Source of the DNA: Casuarina equisetifolia
Taxonomy: Eukaryota; Streptophyta; Magnoliopsida; Fagales; Casuarinaceae
Assembly (NCBI GenBank): GCA_028551475.1
Contig: CM052361.1
Coordinates: forward strand, 19,853,491 to 19,917,490
Reading direction: 5' to 3'
DNA: 64,000 bases
A program made the translations under genes and the position numbers. Under the pieces are notes generated by a model, which worked only from the letters and a program-made list of their open reading frames with translations, was not told the DNA's origin and did no database searches. Shown here piece by piece: positions 50,502 through 62,990 of the stretch. The stretch's first letter is position 1. The number at the start of each line of letters is the position of its first letter.

Positions 50502-53500
50502 ATGAGTGTAAGTGTTTCTGAAACCGTCCTAGTTGATTTATTTTCTCGAACCCTATCTTTCTCACGGAGTGCATTTTCTTTGTTCTCTATGTAGTTGATG
50601 ATGAATTCAAACCAAGTTGCCAAGCAGGATAGCCTCGTTGGCCCTGAAGCTGACTCTCAAAGAACTTTGTAAGAATGTGTTCCTATGGATTTGGGGTTTT
50701 GTTTTTGGGTTTTTGGAATTCCTTGAAATTGGTGTCTTGCCCTGGCTTCTAGGTTAAAGCGCTCGGGTAGGGAAAGTAAGTTGCTAACCCAATTTTTGTT
50801 TTGTTCTTTTGGGCTTCTTTAGGTACCCATATGTTACTGGAACGTCCGTAGTTGCTATCAAATACAAAGATGGTGTTCTTATGGCTGCCGACATGGGAGG
50901 TTGAATGCTAAACTTCTCTTTCTCCATTGCGATTTTCGTATAATTGTATTTCGACTAGGTTGTTTCCTATTAGTTAGAAATTTCATTTGGATATTGAAGA
51001 ATGGAGGCTGTATGTTTTTATATATGAATGCGCATGTATCTATCTGTCTGCTATGATTGGGAGAATACATCTATGTAGATATATGTCTGAATTGTTCGGC
51101 TTATGAATTTAATTGTTTAAAAAAAAAAAAATTTCTTTCCTTCCTGAAATTGTCGAACGGCAACTGACAAATGTGTGATAAATGAGATCATGCTTTGCGA
51201 TGTAAGTTTCTAGGAATTATGGAACTTAGGTTCAATTGAGGAGAAATTGCTCTATATTTCAATATTTAACTAATTTATTTTTTCTTTGGTAAAACTGTTA
51301 AATTCTCTTTGAATCTAAGATTATCCCTATCAACTTTGTTATCTCATCTTCCTAGTGTTTAGTAGTTCTGCAAGTAATTTTTCTATCTGACCTTACACTT
51401 CAGTTGGTGACAAGGGATCAGTGCTCAAGGTTTTGACTTGCTCTTAGTAGTATAAAGCAATTTATTTGGCTTCTTGCTTTTGTTTTTACTAAAAATTTGA
51501 TTGTAAGTCTGCTTCCTTTCACTACGAACATGGAGGGGACACATTAGTCTTTCTGAATGATTTAGTCCATGTAAATACCTAGTAGGAGCTCATCATATTC
51601 CTTCCCTTCATGTGTTCTGTGTTACTTTTATTTTCTGGAAATAAAAATTCCAAGGTGCTCCTCTACTTGAGAAACTTTTTTTGTTTCACCTGGCCCCTCT
51701 TTACAATCTTTTTAGCCTATTATTACATTGATAGCTCTTGGAACCTACACTGGGTATCATTTATGCATCAAATAAAACTGGTCCGTTGGGAAACTTGTTT
51801 ATGACTATATGTGCTGTGTTAATTATGTGTTACTGACAGGCTCCTATGGGTCTACCCTGCGATACAAGAGTGTGGAGAGAATGAAGCCTGTCGGGAAACA
51901 TTCTCTTCTTGGTGCAAGTGGGGAAATGAGTGATTTCCAGCAGATATTACGTTATCTTGATGAGCTTATGTAAGTACTGATTGTTTTGGAAGAGATATGG
52001 ATGGAGATGAAACTTTATACCTTGTGTTTTTTCTTCATATGTATTCTGTGAAGGTGAACTTTTATCTTTGTTCTTTATCTGTTGGGGTGGCTGCCTACCA
52101 CCTGCTCATGTGGGAGGGGTTGGGGTGGGATGGTTTGCTATAATTTTTCTTCTTTTTCTTTTTCCCAGCCAAGAAGTTCTTAAATCTGTGGTTTTTTGTT
52201 TGTAGCCTGTATGACAACATGTGGGATGATGGGAATTCTCTGGGGCCAAAAGAGGTGCACAGCTATTTAACTCGATTGATGTACAATAGGCGTAACAAGT
52301 TTAACCCACTGTGGAACTCACTTGTTCTTGGTGGAGTAAAAAATGGGCAGAAGTACCTTGGCATGGTAGACATCAGCAATTATGTTATTTTATTTTATGC
52401 TTTTTGGGTACCTACATGCATCTGAGAATAGTACTCAGGCTTGTAATTATGATTCTTATCCAGGTTAGCATGATTGGTGTAAATTTTGAAGATGACCATG
52501 TAGCAACTGGGTTTGGAAATCACCTTGCCCGGCCAATTCTTCGTGATGAGTGGCATGAGAACCTGAGTTTTGAAGATGGTGTCAAGTTACTTGAGAAGTG
52601 TATGCGTGTACTTCTATATCGTGATCGGTCTGCTGTCAACAAGCTTCAGGTTTGGTGTTTCCTCATATCATTGCTTTCAAGATGTTCTTTGATTTGGGAA
52701 ATCCTTAATGATAATAGATGTGCAATGATACTAGTGGAAAGTAGCTGAATTTTGTTCTTATGGCTGGGTGAAATTCTCCAATTACTTTGGATGCTTTAGA
52801 CTTCTGTATATCTTTTTGTGCATTCCTTTTTTTCCTTTTTAGTCTCCATTCAACATCAAATTTTTTTTTTTTCTACAGATTTAAGTTTCAGTTTTTATGG
52901 TGTGCAATATGTCTCTAATATTATTATCCTACCAAATTTTGGTTGTATTTGGAATGTCAATAAGAACTGGAACAAGTTGAAAGTTGAACTTGTTGCTGTA
53001 ATTTTTTGCAAACTGTGTTTTGAATTTTATTATCTTGACATCCCCATTTAAAATTTCTTTCTTTTCTTTTCAAAATGTACCAAAATAAGATTCTCGTTTG
53101 AAATTAATGCTGCATTGATGTATTATGATTGGGAATATTACTTGTCTTTTGTCATGTTTTATTAATCATCATGTTATTTTGAACCAATAAATTGTTTGTA
53201 CATGAAGTTTGAAGGGGTGAATCCCATACAACTATATTTGGAGTTTGCACTTTTATCAGAAATCCAAATAATTTGTCTAGAATGATAATTTTATTTTTGG
53301 AAATATGCACGTTGACAAATTAATATTTCTGTCGATTTTCTGTAAAAAAATTCAGTGTGTTTCCTTTATTGTCTTATATTTGACATGTGAAAATCACTTA
53401 GCAAATCATGATTATAATATGTAGTTTGTTAATATGTTCTGTAAAGATACAATTATGACCTCAAATTAAAAGTAAAAGAGTGATCAGGGAGACCCATCAC

Positions 53501-55305
53501 AATAGTCTCCTCCTATGGACAGTCATCGAGAACCATGGCCGATCATTTAGACTCACCCTTGCCTCTCCAAACACCCTCGGAGAAGTAAAACCTCCACTAT
53601 CTACTTTATAGAGGCCTCATGTCCCCCTTAGAGCTGCAGTGTGAAAGCCACCAATGTGATGGATTGTTGCATTGCCTGTAACCTCAAATAAGGCTTCACA
53701 GGCCTTCTGTGACCCACCCTCGTAGAGGTGGTTGTGGAGGTTTCGCAATCTCACTTCTACATGGCCAGTCACCAAAGAAGATCATTGGGGGTGGGTCTCT
53801 TGACCCATTTTGTTTTAAAATAAGGGCGTGTCTTAATTTTAAAAGTTAAATAATATAGTACATGTCATAATTGATTATCAGACGATTGATGTCCTGTGTG
53901 GAGTATGAGATGATATAATGTGCGTGTGGCACAACTTTATAGAGGATATTGTAGTTATTTGTCCAAGGACAATAGGTGCACCAATTTTGAATGTAAATTA
54001 TCAGGAATAATTTGATAGAGGTCAAAATCTATGGTAGTAAAATTATCGTTTTGAAAACTTTGGTAAGGTAGTTTTTCCATAAAATCGCTAACTCCATGTG
54101 GTGAAATGGTTAATTAACTGAGGTTTTGAAATGAGATGTCCTTAAAAATGTTTGTATTAAAGAATTAGACTCCTCCTGAGAGCTTCTCTCACATCTGTGA
54201 GTTCTTTGTTCTCCTTTTCTCTTATGGATTTTGATGTAGTTATCATCTCATTTGGCAGAAATCTTTATGGCCTTAGAAACTTAGTTTTTGAGTCATTGAT
54301 TGAGGACTGATTATTTTTACCAGCTCGTGGTAGTTTTCCTTTGGATTCTATTATGGTAACATGACAAAAGAAGGCCTAGAAAGGAATAGGCTTTTGGTAA
54401 ACAGAATCTTGACTACCAAGCTAGGGTGACTTAGAGCCAGGATTGTAGTGAAATATGCTTAACCTGGGAAAAGTGTGTGAAAATTTTGGATCTTCAAGTT
54501 TTACTTTGTTTCTTTATTTTCTCCTACTGCTTTTCCGAAATTTCTAGAGTTCATAATAGATGGTCAAGGTTTTTATTGTTCATGCTGTCCAAACTTTTGG
54601 AGTATGCTCACTCGCATGATCTGTCCATGCATCTTTAGAAGTAAAGACGACAACACGTACAAGATTCCTAGATTTCTGTATACTACCTCTTATAATTTCC
54701 GTTGAGATCTCGCTAGAGTGATCTTGGTGCATGAGGAGGCTCATAGTATTTCCTTATAGAGCAAGACAGCACATCAAATATGCTTCTAGGGAAGTGTTCA
54801 GGCATTAGACCTTGAGCAATCATCTACAATCCACTTTTTTGCACTCATTTCTGAGCACTTGTAGGTCATTCAGTGCAGGTTTTATGTTATCTAGATCTAG
54901 GATTGGGAAGTAGGCTTATTGCTTCCTTCTCTTGGCAGATTTATGTTTTTTCAAATAAATCTGCGTTAGCTCAATTTTTTCTTCAGTTGCTGTATTGGTA
55001 GTGTCTTCAAGAATCTCAAATTGAAACTCAATTTGGCGAGCGAGCTTTAACTTAGATGACCTGTTGTCCATTTGTAAGAATAAAGGTAGAAGATGAGTGC
55101 GAGTTTTAGGCACATAGTATTTCACACTATAATTTAATGCGGTAGTTTTCTTTTAATTGTTTCTTTACATGTGTGAATTTGCAACTTGCAGATAGCTAAG
55201 ATCACAGAAGAAGGTGTAACTATTTCACCACCATACTCGTTGAAGACATTCTGGGGATTTTCTGCTTTCGAGAACCCAACAGTGGGTGCCGAGGGATCAT
55301 GGTAG
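50502..55305 (+). CDS. PBG1: 20S proteasome subunit beta type-4 (beta7, PBG1), seven coding exons, 248 aa
   Basis: Beta7 is a non-catalytic ring subunit of the 20S proteasome core in the cytosol and nucleus, made with an N-terminal propeptide. Exons: 50502-50507, 50595-50668, 50823-50899, 51840-51969, 52206-52365, 52464-52649, 55192-55305 (747 nt, phases close, all GT-AG). Family-wide sequence is clear: YPYVTGTSVVAIKYKDG, DMGGSYGSTLRYKSVER, LGASGEMSDFQQILRYLDE, MWDDGNSLGPKEVHSYL, YNRRNKFNPLWNSLVLGG, FEDDHVATGFGNHLARP, LYRDRSAVNKLQIAKIT, ending NPTVGAEGSW. The first exon contributes only ATG AGT. If its donor (gtaagt) is not used, translation could start at ATG 50598. The last intron is 2.5 kb. 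The length agrees with the family. Confidence 0.95.
53485..53815. other. GC-richer segment inside PBG1 intron 6, origin unknown
   Basis: About 330 bp (agggagacccatcac to tgggtctcttgaccc) differ sharply in composition from the surrounding AT-rich intron. The ends resemble inverted 'gagacccat/gggtctct' motifs, consistent with a small inserted element. No coding content was recognised. Confidence 0.4.
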
Positions 55306-55447
55306 CTCCCTTAGCCGTATAGATCTGGCTGGCTCTCATTTTATTAGAACTGTGATTGACTTATACAGTGGGTGCTGAGTGATATGGTGGCCACCTTAGC
55401 TGGAGAGATCTGGCTTGCTCTTGTTCTATTAGAACTGTGTTGAGTTA
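55279..55447 (+). repeat. Tandem duplication of about 85 bp spanning the PBG1 stop codon
   Basis: 55279-55364 (acagtgggtgccgaggga... ending ttgacttat) is followed by a diverged copy at 55365-55447 (acagtgggtgctgagtga...). The first copy includes the last coding residues and TAG; the second lies in the 3' UTR and lacks the same stop context. Confidence 0.9.
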
Positions 55448-58210
55448 TTTGTAATTGTTGGACCTCCAAGTTAGACATCATGGCCTGGGTCTTGTCATTA
55501 ACAGAATGGTTGTCTAAGTTTACAAATGCGACAAAATGCTTGGATAATTTTCTCATCTCTAGGATTAGGCTTGGGCAGGATTTTCCCTGCTATGATGTTT
55601 CTCATATCATCTTATTCATGTGTGGTCCTACACACGCGACTCAAAACCATTTTTAGAATTTTAAGGTACACCAAATTATACACAGCACCTGGTAAATTGC
55701 TGTACTATAACATAATGAGACTATTCTGATAGAATGGTCATATGCTAAATAATTCGTGCAGTATATGGATATAAATTTGGTTTGCTTAAGATCTAGAGAC
55801 GAATGTCCTTGATATCATTCAAGGGTAGGTTGAGGGTTAAACCACGTTTAACATTCATGAGTCTGTAGTACTACGGAAATACAGTGGCAAAACTTTGTCG
55901 CCTAATTGAGTTTGCCTGCACCTATGGCTATCTAAGAAAAATGGAAGAATAAGGGTCAAGATTTGCATGCGAGTCAGAAGTTCGGGGGCCTAAATGTTGT
56001 AGACTTATTGGAAAGCTACTTTCGGCCCCAAAACAAAGGCTTACAAACAAGAAGGTAGCGTCAAAGGCCAAATCTTTTTTAACATAAACCCTTTGAGGTC
56101 CTTTGCTGGGAGAGGGATGTCAAATCCTTATGAATTTCAGAATATTCTGATATTGAACTTATTCCGCAGCATCTCTTCTGCATCCTCCTTCCCAACCTAG
56201 CTGCCCACAGGATTGGCCCATCACCAAGGGGTATTGTTGCCACCAAGAAGACGAGGCCAAAACTGGAAGGAAATAAGGAGTAGCTCTCATTCTACTTGAT
56301 GCCTCACAAGGAATGGAAGAACTTATTCAAGAAAACAATTTGTTGAGAGACGGATACCAAACCTATATAAGTCCTACAATAATTTTTTAATTGTTTGATG
56401 TAGAACTCGGCCCGCATCCCTTTCGCCTGCATAATACGTAGTAGAGTAGCTCCATAAGCATACTTCTGCCTGCAACAAAGGCCATAAAAAAAAAAAAGAG
56501 GGGATCAACGGGTCAGATCTTATGTCACGTCGATCTTTGAGGCAGAGGCCGAGGTTGTGCAGTAGACTTGCTGCGTGGCCAACTTTTTCCGGGTCTGGGG
56601 AAGAAAGAGGGAGAAGATTGTTTTGCACAACACACACCGACGTCCACGCTTCGCAATTTGAAGGAGCTTTCGCACAAAGCCCGTGTTTAAGTGTCAAAGC
56701 AGTGAAACAAAAAAGACAACGAAAAGGTTAAGAGACAGGAAGGAATCTGCACAAGGGGATATTAAACACCAAACCTTCCGCTTCCTTGTTATTGCATGTT
56801 ACACAGCCTACTTGTTGAGCATGAAAGGTTTCCTGTGCAGGAGAGGTGACGCCGGCTCCTCACCCCCATTTTCAGGCAGAAGTGGCGACGGCGCCATCTC
56901 TCCTGCGTAGCGAACCCTTTAGTGCTGCAGTTTATGAACCGCTGAAATGTTCATATGGTTCATTTATAGAGCAAAGTTTGTTCATCCTTAATACTTTTCT
57001 TCTTAAAGTCTAGCTTTGTCGAGGCTGGCTCCAGCCCAAACGCCACTCGATGTTTTTTCGATGTATTCTATTTTTGTGTGGTTTGGGTTCAGAACTCTTC
57101 AACCTATGGTACCTAAAGCAAATTCCGATGTCATCCAACGTGCGTCATGTCGTTGCTTTCGATGACTTGTCATTTCAGAATATCAGTGCGCCAAAGGCTT
57201 GATGGGTGGCGCACGCGTCGAAGTTCACGGGGTGCCTTGTGTCGTAGTTCTTCATTTTCCCGACTCTGATTGGTCACCGGAGCTGTTTCATGGAGTTTCC
57301 ATGTGACGCGGATCTTCATTAGGATTCCTCACTTCATTATATGCCACAGTAAGAGGAAGGACACAATCATTGTCCCAATCCCCGGGCTTTTACAAAAGTT
57401 AATTGAATGCGTCCCTGACGTTTTTTCAGTGATTAATCCCGGCAGCCCACGTTGTTTTACTGTTACCTTCCGTGGATGACAACTGATTCTCACAAGAGGC
57501 CATGGAGGAAGACAGATATGATCTGTGTACGGAACTAGTAACTTTTCTACCGTCGGTCCCATGATCTACGCCTGGCAGGAAAAGAAAGAAGTAGGCTTAA
57601 GCACAAGGGCTCAAGATGTCGTTCTTTTGAATTTAACAAGGAAATGAAATTTGTCAATTACAAGCATCTTTCGAAATATCTTATCTGTATGCAGAATTTG
57701 TGGAGCTCAATAAACTCCAAGTCTGCCGGAGAAAGCAAAGGCTAGGTGCCAATATGGTGTGGTCATTTGCTCAAAGCTCTAATGATGCATTCCTGAAAGA
57801 AACTTGTGGACCCTGTTTTATCCACTAGTCCTATAATTGTAGGAATTCAAGTGTGTGTACACTCTTTGGCCACCTTGTGGTGCTTTAATGACTAGTCGAT
57901 GATAGTAAAGGAGGGCAATTTCAGAATTATCAAGAGGATGTTAGGAAAGCTGTTTTGGCCGTTTGCATAGGTATAAGTGGTTTAGCATAGAGGCACTTTT
58001 GTCACGTACCCGGATTTTTAAGCCCGTGGTACTTAACCTGCTAGGCCAGTCTTAAACGTATCAAACACAACGGTTGGACCCAAAAACGCCCTTCAAAAAT
58101 GGCTATCGATGACATGCGAGAACATGCACAGAAGGAAATGAAAGAAATGTCACATTATTTATCATGAGTGATGTACACATAGTGGTACTGAACAAGTCAT
58201 AGTTCACTTT
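55448..58210. other. Intergenic DNA with GC-richer patches
   Basis: No gene recognised. 56400-56930 and 57000-57600 are GC-richer than the surroundings and carry open frames of 60-107 codons on both strands, without family resemblance. They may be decayed transposon DNA. Confidence 0.4.
56824..56920. repeat. 97-bp imperfect inverted repeat (hairpin)
   Basis: The left arm aaaggtttcctgtgcaggag continues into aggtgacgccg. It pairs imperfectly with the right arm, cggcgccatctctcctgcg followed by tagcgaaccctt. The arms are about 32 bp with a loop of about 35 bp. Confidence 0.7.
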
Positions 58211-59763
58211 GCAAGCCTTACTAGTAACACTCAGCCATGCCACAACTTACTCTCCAATGAGATACTTTAAGTACATAGCCTCTACAATGACTTCGTCCCT
58301 CCTTCCTACATACAAGAAGATCCCTATAAGATCTTAGTGTCATGTTGGTTTTTTTTTTTTTAAAAGGGTGTAATGGCTAAGAAAAGCTCTCAATGATACC
58401 AACCAACTTATCAGTCTCTTTCACCAAGCTTCAAGGTTCTATTTAAGGGTCCCTTAGGTTCTTCAAGCTACTTGACTACCACTTGTTGGTCTTTTAGTCT
58501 CTAGGGTTCTCGAATAGCCTTGGACTATCACATGTCTCTTCCTAGTTGGTCTTCAAGTAAGCCTTTACCATATCATTTTCTTAATAGCCTCTTGTTGTTT
58601 ACTTGAACCAAATAGCCAAATGTGACAACAATTAATGTTGTTAGGTGAGACTTTTACCCATTGTGGGCCGTTCTTATAGATGCTGACAACCTTTCTCAGT
58701 TGGCCATGGTCTTGCACCATTTATGCGTGATACTTAAGCTTGGCAAGCATTCAGTTCATCTTCCCACACACTAGCATGCATCTATTTGCTTTTGACAAGT
58801 CACACTCATTCATGACAATCAAGCTGAACATGACACTTTTTCATTTTAGTAGTAACTCATCATTTTATAGAGTTAATGTTAGAAAAATTAAGATGTGTAG
58901 TATTTGACAATCCTAATCCATTCTACAAGTCTTACTAATACACTCAGTCATGCCACAACTTGCTTTCCAATGAGATGTTTTTGAATACATAACTCTTATA
59001 ATGACTTCGTACCTTCTTCCAACATACAAGAAGATCCCTATAAGATGTTAGTGTCGTGTTGTTGTTTTTTCTTTTTTTTTTTTGTGTGGATGTAATGACT
59101 GAGAGAAGCTCTCAATACTACCATCCAATTGATTAATCTCTTCCACTAAGCTCTAAGGGTCTATTTAAGGGTCCCTTAGGTTCTTCAAGCAACTTGACTA
59201 CCACTTGTTGGCCTCTCAGTGTATAAGGTTCTCAAATAGCCTTGGACTATCACATACCGTTTCCTAGTTGATCTTCAAGTGAGCCTTCACCATATCACTT
59301 TCTTAATAGCCTCTTACCTTTCATTTAAACCCAATAGCCAAATGTGACAACAATTAATGTCATTAGGCTAATGAGCTAGAGATAAGACTTTTACTTGTTG
59401 CGGGCCCCTCTTATAGATGATAGGGTCATTTGTGCCAAGACGTGTGCAAGCTTGCTTATGAGTAGGTGGCCTTTAAGTGCATTGATATCCTACAAGCACT
59501 TGCTTACATGCACCTAACCCTTAGTTTTTCCTTTGTTGCATTGCACACACATGCCATTAACCTCTTCTAAATTGGCCATGGTCTTGCACCCTTTGTGCAT
59601 GAAACTTAAGCTTAGCAAGCATCTAGTCCATCTTCTCATGCACCAGCAAGCATCTATTCACTTTTCACAAGTCACACTCATTCATGGCAATCAAGCTAAG
59701 CATGAAACTTTTCCATTTTGGTAGTAACTCATCATTTTGTATAGAGTTAATGTTAGAAAAATT
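58211..59763 (+). repeat. Direct tandem duplication: about 680 bp and 842 bp copies
   Basis: 58211-58890 and 58922-59763 align end to end (ctacaagtcttactaatacac... to gagttaatgttagaaaaatt). The right copy has an extra segment of about 140 bp (about 59423-59560). No coding frame is kept; it may be part of an unrecognised transposon. Confidence 0.9.
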
Positions 59764-60280
59764 GAGCTTTAATAGTCTAAAAATCCCAAAATTAACTAGC
59801 CAAATTAAGAACAATAAAATCAGTTTTAAGTAAACCAAACAAATGAGATTTACTATTGATTTCAAATCCATAATTGATAATACTAGATTTGATCTTCCTT
59901 ATTTTTTCTTTTTAGACACTACCTTAATGAGAAGACTAATCTCGATCTAGAAAAGAGATAACTTGATAAGGTTTTTTGTTATGGCTTTGTGAAAAGTGAA
60001 AATGATTTTTTTCGCACTTGAAAACTAATGTGTGTGAGTTATATATATAAAATAACATGTCATTTCACAAAAGGTATGAGTTAGTTAACAATTGTATGCA
60101 AAATGAGGGTTTTACCCTTAATAGGCTTAAACCTTATAACTACCATCCTAACTTTACAAAGCCAACCATTAACCTATAAAACCTTTATGGATTACTTCTT
60201 TGTATCCAAATACTTGTGTACATTTATAAAAGTTATAAGAGGAACTTATATTACAAATATGGGTTTTATCCTAAAATGTC
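59764..60280. other. AT-rich DNA, nothing recognised
   Basis: No gene or repeat was identified. Confidence 0.4.
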
Positions 60281-60670
60281 AACCTTAATAGGAAGAGTAG
60301 CCAAGCTCCCTTCTATGGCCTAATCATCCTACTTGTCTTTTCAATGTGAAAGAATATAGTTTGTTGCATTTTCTCCTACCTAAATTTACAATGCCATTAT
60401 GTGGGCGGGGCCCCATGTTAACCCTACATTAGGGGATAGCAATCGCAAGCGACATTGGGTGGGCCTACTACCTCTTACCCACCACATTAAGGGATAGCGG
60501 GCGTAAGCTCATTGGATTGGGTCATGATTTGGCTCTAATACCATTTGTCATGGACCCAAGTTATATCCCAAAAGGTCAACCTTAATAAAAAAATGGTAGT
60601 CAAACCATCTTATATAATCATGTCATTCCAATTGTCTTTCCGATGTGAGAGAATAAAGTTCATTATACTT
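60281..60670 (-). mobile_element. LTR-retrotransposon remnant with primer-binding site
   Basis: On the minus strand, TGGTATTAGAGCC (60532-60544) is a tRNA-Met-type primer site and directly follows LTR-like sequence ending ...ttgggtccatgac. The LTR-like piece 60570-60665 is partly repeated at 60281-60370 (caaccttaata...gtgaaagaata). No polyprotein is attached. Confidence 0.5.
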
Positions 60671-61068
60671 AGATTTACTTTATGTGCTATTTAAATAACC
60701 CATACTCATTACAATCCTATTAAGTGATAACCCACACTACCCAGCCTATATTTAACAATTAGGAACCTTATATCTCAATTAAATCAACCTAGAGTTCATT
60801 GATATAAAACCAAAAAAGTAATTACAAATGTTTGTTGATATATGCCCACATCAATGAGCACATCATAGTTAGGCTAATAGTTTGTCATTTAGCAAACAAA
60901 AGCAAAAAGAAAAAATTATCAATTGCAAATATTGGAATATCCATATGCTTTTGACTAAATTACTTGTATCTTTTGTAACATATATATGAAGCTTATTTTC
61001 ATCATGAATGTTTCCAATATTGTAACAAGTGCTACTATTACTTGATTTTTATTAGCTTGTTAAATCTT

Positions 61069-61766
61069 TTGGAGTGGATATACAAAGATATAATAAACCA
61101 TAAAAGATGAATGATATGGGCCCTAGTTTAGGAACATGTTTATAGGCAATACAAAGGTTGTTCAACATAGAACAACTCTAAATACTTTTTCTTAGCTATC
61201 TTGGTGAGAGAATGCTAACTTTTTCAAGAGAAATCAACCTCTAAGGACTCAAACTAAGTTGGTAGATTTAATATCCTTCATTGCCTTTATTTGCTTTATA
61301 TAAAGAAGTAGAGTCACAATTTAGTTGGTGATTTTCAACTTACACGTGGATGAGTGTTTATATGCTAGTTTTCTCCTTTCATTACCTACCAATCATCTCG
61401 TGTTCATATTTCAATTTTGGAATGGATATACAAAGATATAATAAACCATAAAAGATGAATGACATAGGCCCTAATTTGAGAACATGTTTATGGGCAATAT
61501 GGAAGCTATTCAACATAGACCAACTCTAAATACTTTTTTTTAGCTATTTTGGTGAGAAAATGCTAACTTCTTTAAGAGAAATCAACCTCCAAGGACTCAA
61601 ACTAAGTTGGTAGATTCAATATCCTTCATTGCCTTTATTTACTTTATATAAAAAAAATAGAGTCACAATCTAGTTGTTGATTTTCAACTTACAGACGGAT
61701 GAGTGCCCATATGCTAGTTTTCTCCTTTCATTACCTACCAATCATCTCATGTTTATATTTCAATTT
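61069..61766 (+). repeat. Direct tandem duplication, two copies of about 349 bp
   Basis: 61069-61416 and 61417-61766 start ttgga(g/a)tggatatacaaag and end atatttcaattt. They are about 90% identical by eye and precisely adjacent. Confidence 0.92.
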
Positions 61767-62099
61767 AGACAAAAGTCAAAGATTGGTTATTGTTAAGTCC
61801 TTTTATGTTATCTAAAACTTCTACTAATAAAAGACTACTACCCTTCCACACTACAAAAGGTTACTTCCATGTTATCCCCTACTAAAGAAGTGGCTAAGTG
61901 GCCGTACCACTACACATTCTTAAGAATGAGCCTAATCTCTAATGTCAAATTGAGGAAAATGTCTTTAAAGGTCATCCTTATCTTCCTATGTAGCCTCTAC
62001 AAGTGACAACATCCTCCAACAAACAAGCATTTATTCCTATGTCCTTTACTACTTTCCAACACTACCTATGGCAAGACTTCATAGCATTTTTCTTCATCA

Positions 62100-62545
62100 A
62101 TAACCTATGGTAGATCATGTAGCACATCTTCTTCTTGTCATTGGAATTTTTTAAGTAATGAGATGTAAAACACATCATGTATTTAAACATCTTGTGGGAG
62201 TCAAAGATGATATGATACTGGACCCACATGTTTTATTACCTTGTAAAGACCATGGTAATGAGTAACCAGCTTGAAATTTCTATGCATAGCAGCAAATACT
62301 TGTCGATATAGTTATAATTCAAGATAACACAATTGCCCATTTGAAACTTAACCTCACATTTATGCGTGTTACATAATAGTTTCATTTGATTCTAACCCTT
62401 TTGTAATTAAGTTCTTAAGTTTCACAGCAAGTCAACTCTTTGAAATAGCTCCCTATCAACAACATCAACTTTTGATCTCCTTGGAAGATACAAGAGCAAG
62501 GTTGGATGCTTTTGACCATGTACCACTTCTAGGGCATCCTTCCTA
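62100..62545 (-). pseudogene. Ty3/gypsy integrase C-terminal relic
   Basis: On the minus strand, frames give DALEVVHGQKHPTLLLY (typical 'spFe-vYG--P-llpy'), then 'NQMK', FQMGNCVILNYN (F-x-vGd-V-l-l) and, after a shift, 'GLYKVIKHVGPVSY' (typical 'kyGPY-v---iG-vAY-L'). This is the end of a gypsy integrase and the chromodomain-proximal region. The rest of the element was not found. Confidence 0.7.
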
Positions 62546-62784
62546 TCACATTCTAAACATTAGTATTTATTGGAATATATTTTAATGATATTCGAATATA
62601 TAAATATTTTAATAATTAAAAAATAGGTATTATAATATGATAATATTATAATCATTTTGTTAGAATATATTGATGATTGAATGGAATTATAATATAAAAA
62701 TATTATAATTAATATTTGATCATTTATAAAATTTTTATAAAGAAAATAATGCTAAAATTGTATGCAAAAAATTAGGTTAATGAG

Positions 62785-62990
62785 CTTAGTCTACAAGTAC
62801 GACCTAATCTAGAGAGGTGTAACCCAGTCCAGAGTGTGCAACCCAGGTCTAAAGTGTGACCCAATGCATGACTTAGGTCCAGAAGCACGACCCAACTCAC
62901 AACCCACACACGTGACCTGCGACTCGCACTTGTGACCCATGATCTAGAAGCATTTGCAACCCGCGAACAAGCCCGAACCCCATCTAACCA
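62785..62990. repeat. Degenerate short repeat rich in 'gacccaa/cacgaccc'
   Basis: About ten imperfect copies of a 15-25 bp phrase such as 'ccagaagcacgacccaactc' make a GC-richer island in AT-rich DNA. Confidence 0.6.

Noticed and set aside
54916..55125. Minus-strand frame of 69 codons in PBG1 intron 6
   Set aside because: Short, no homology, inside an intron on the opposite strand.
56374..56697. Minus-strand frame of 107 codons in a GC-richer patch
   Set aside because: Low-complexity composition effect; no family resemblance and an A/T homopolymer inside it.
57270..57562. Overlapping frames on both strands
   Set aside because: Explained by higher GC content lowering stop frequency; no domain seen.
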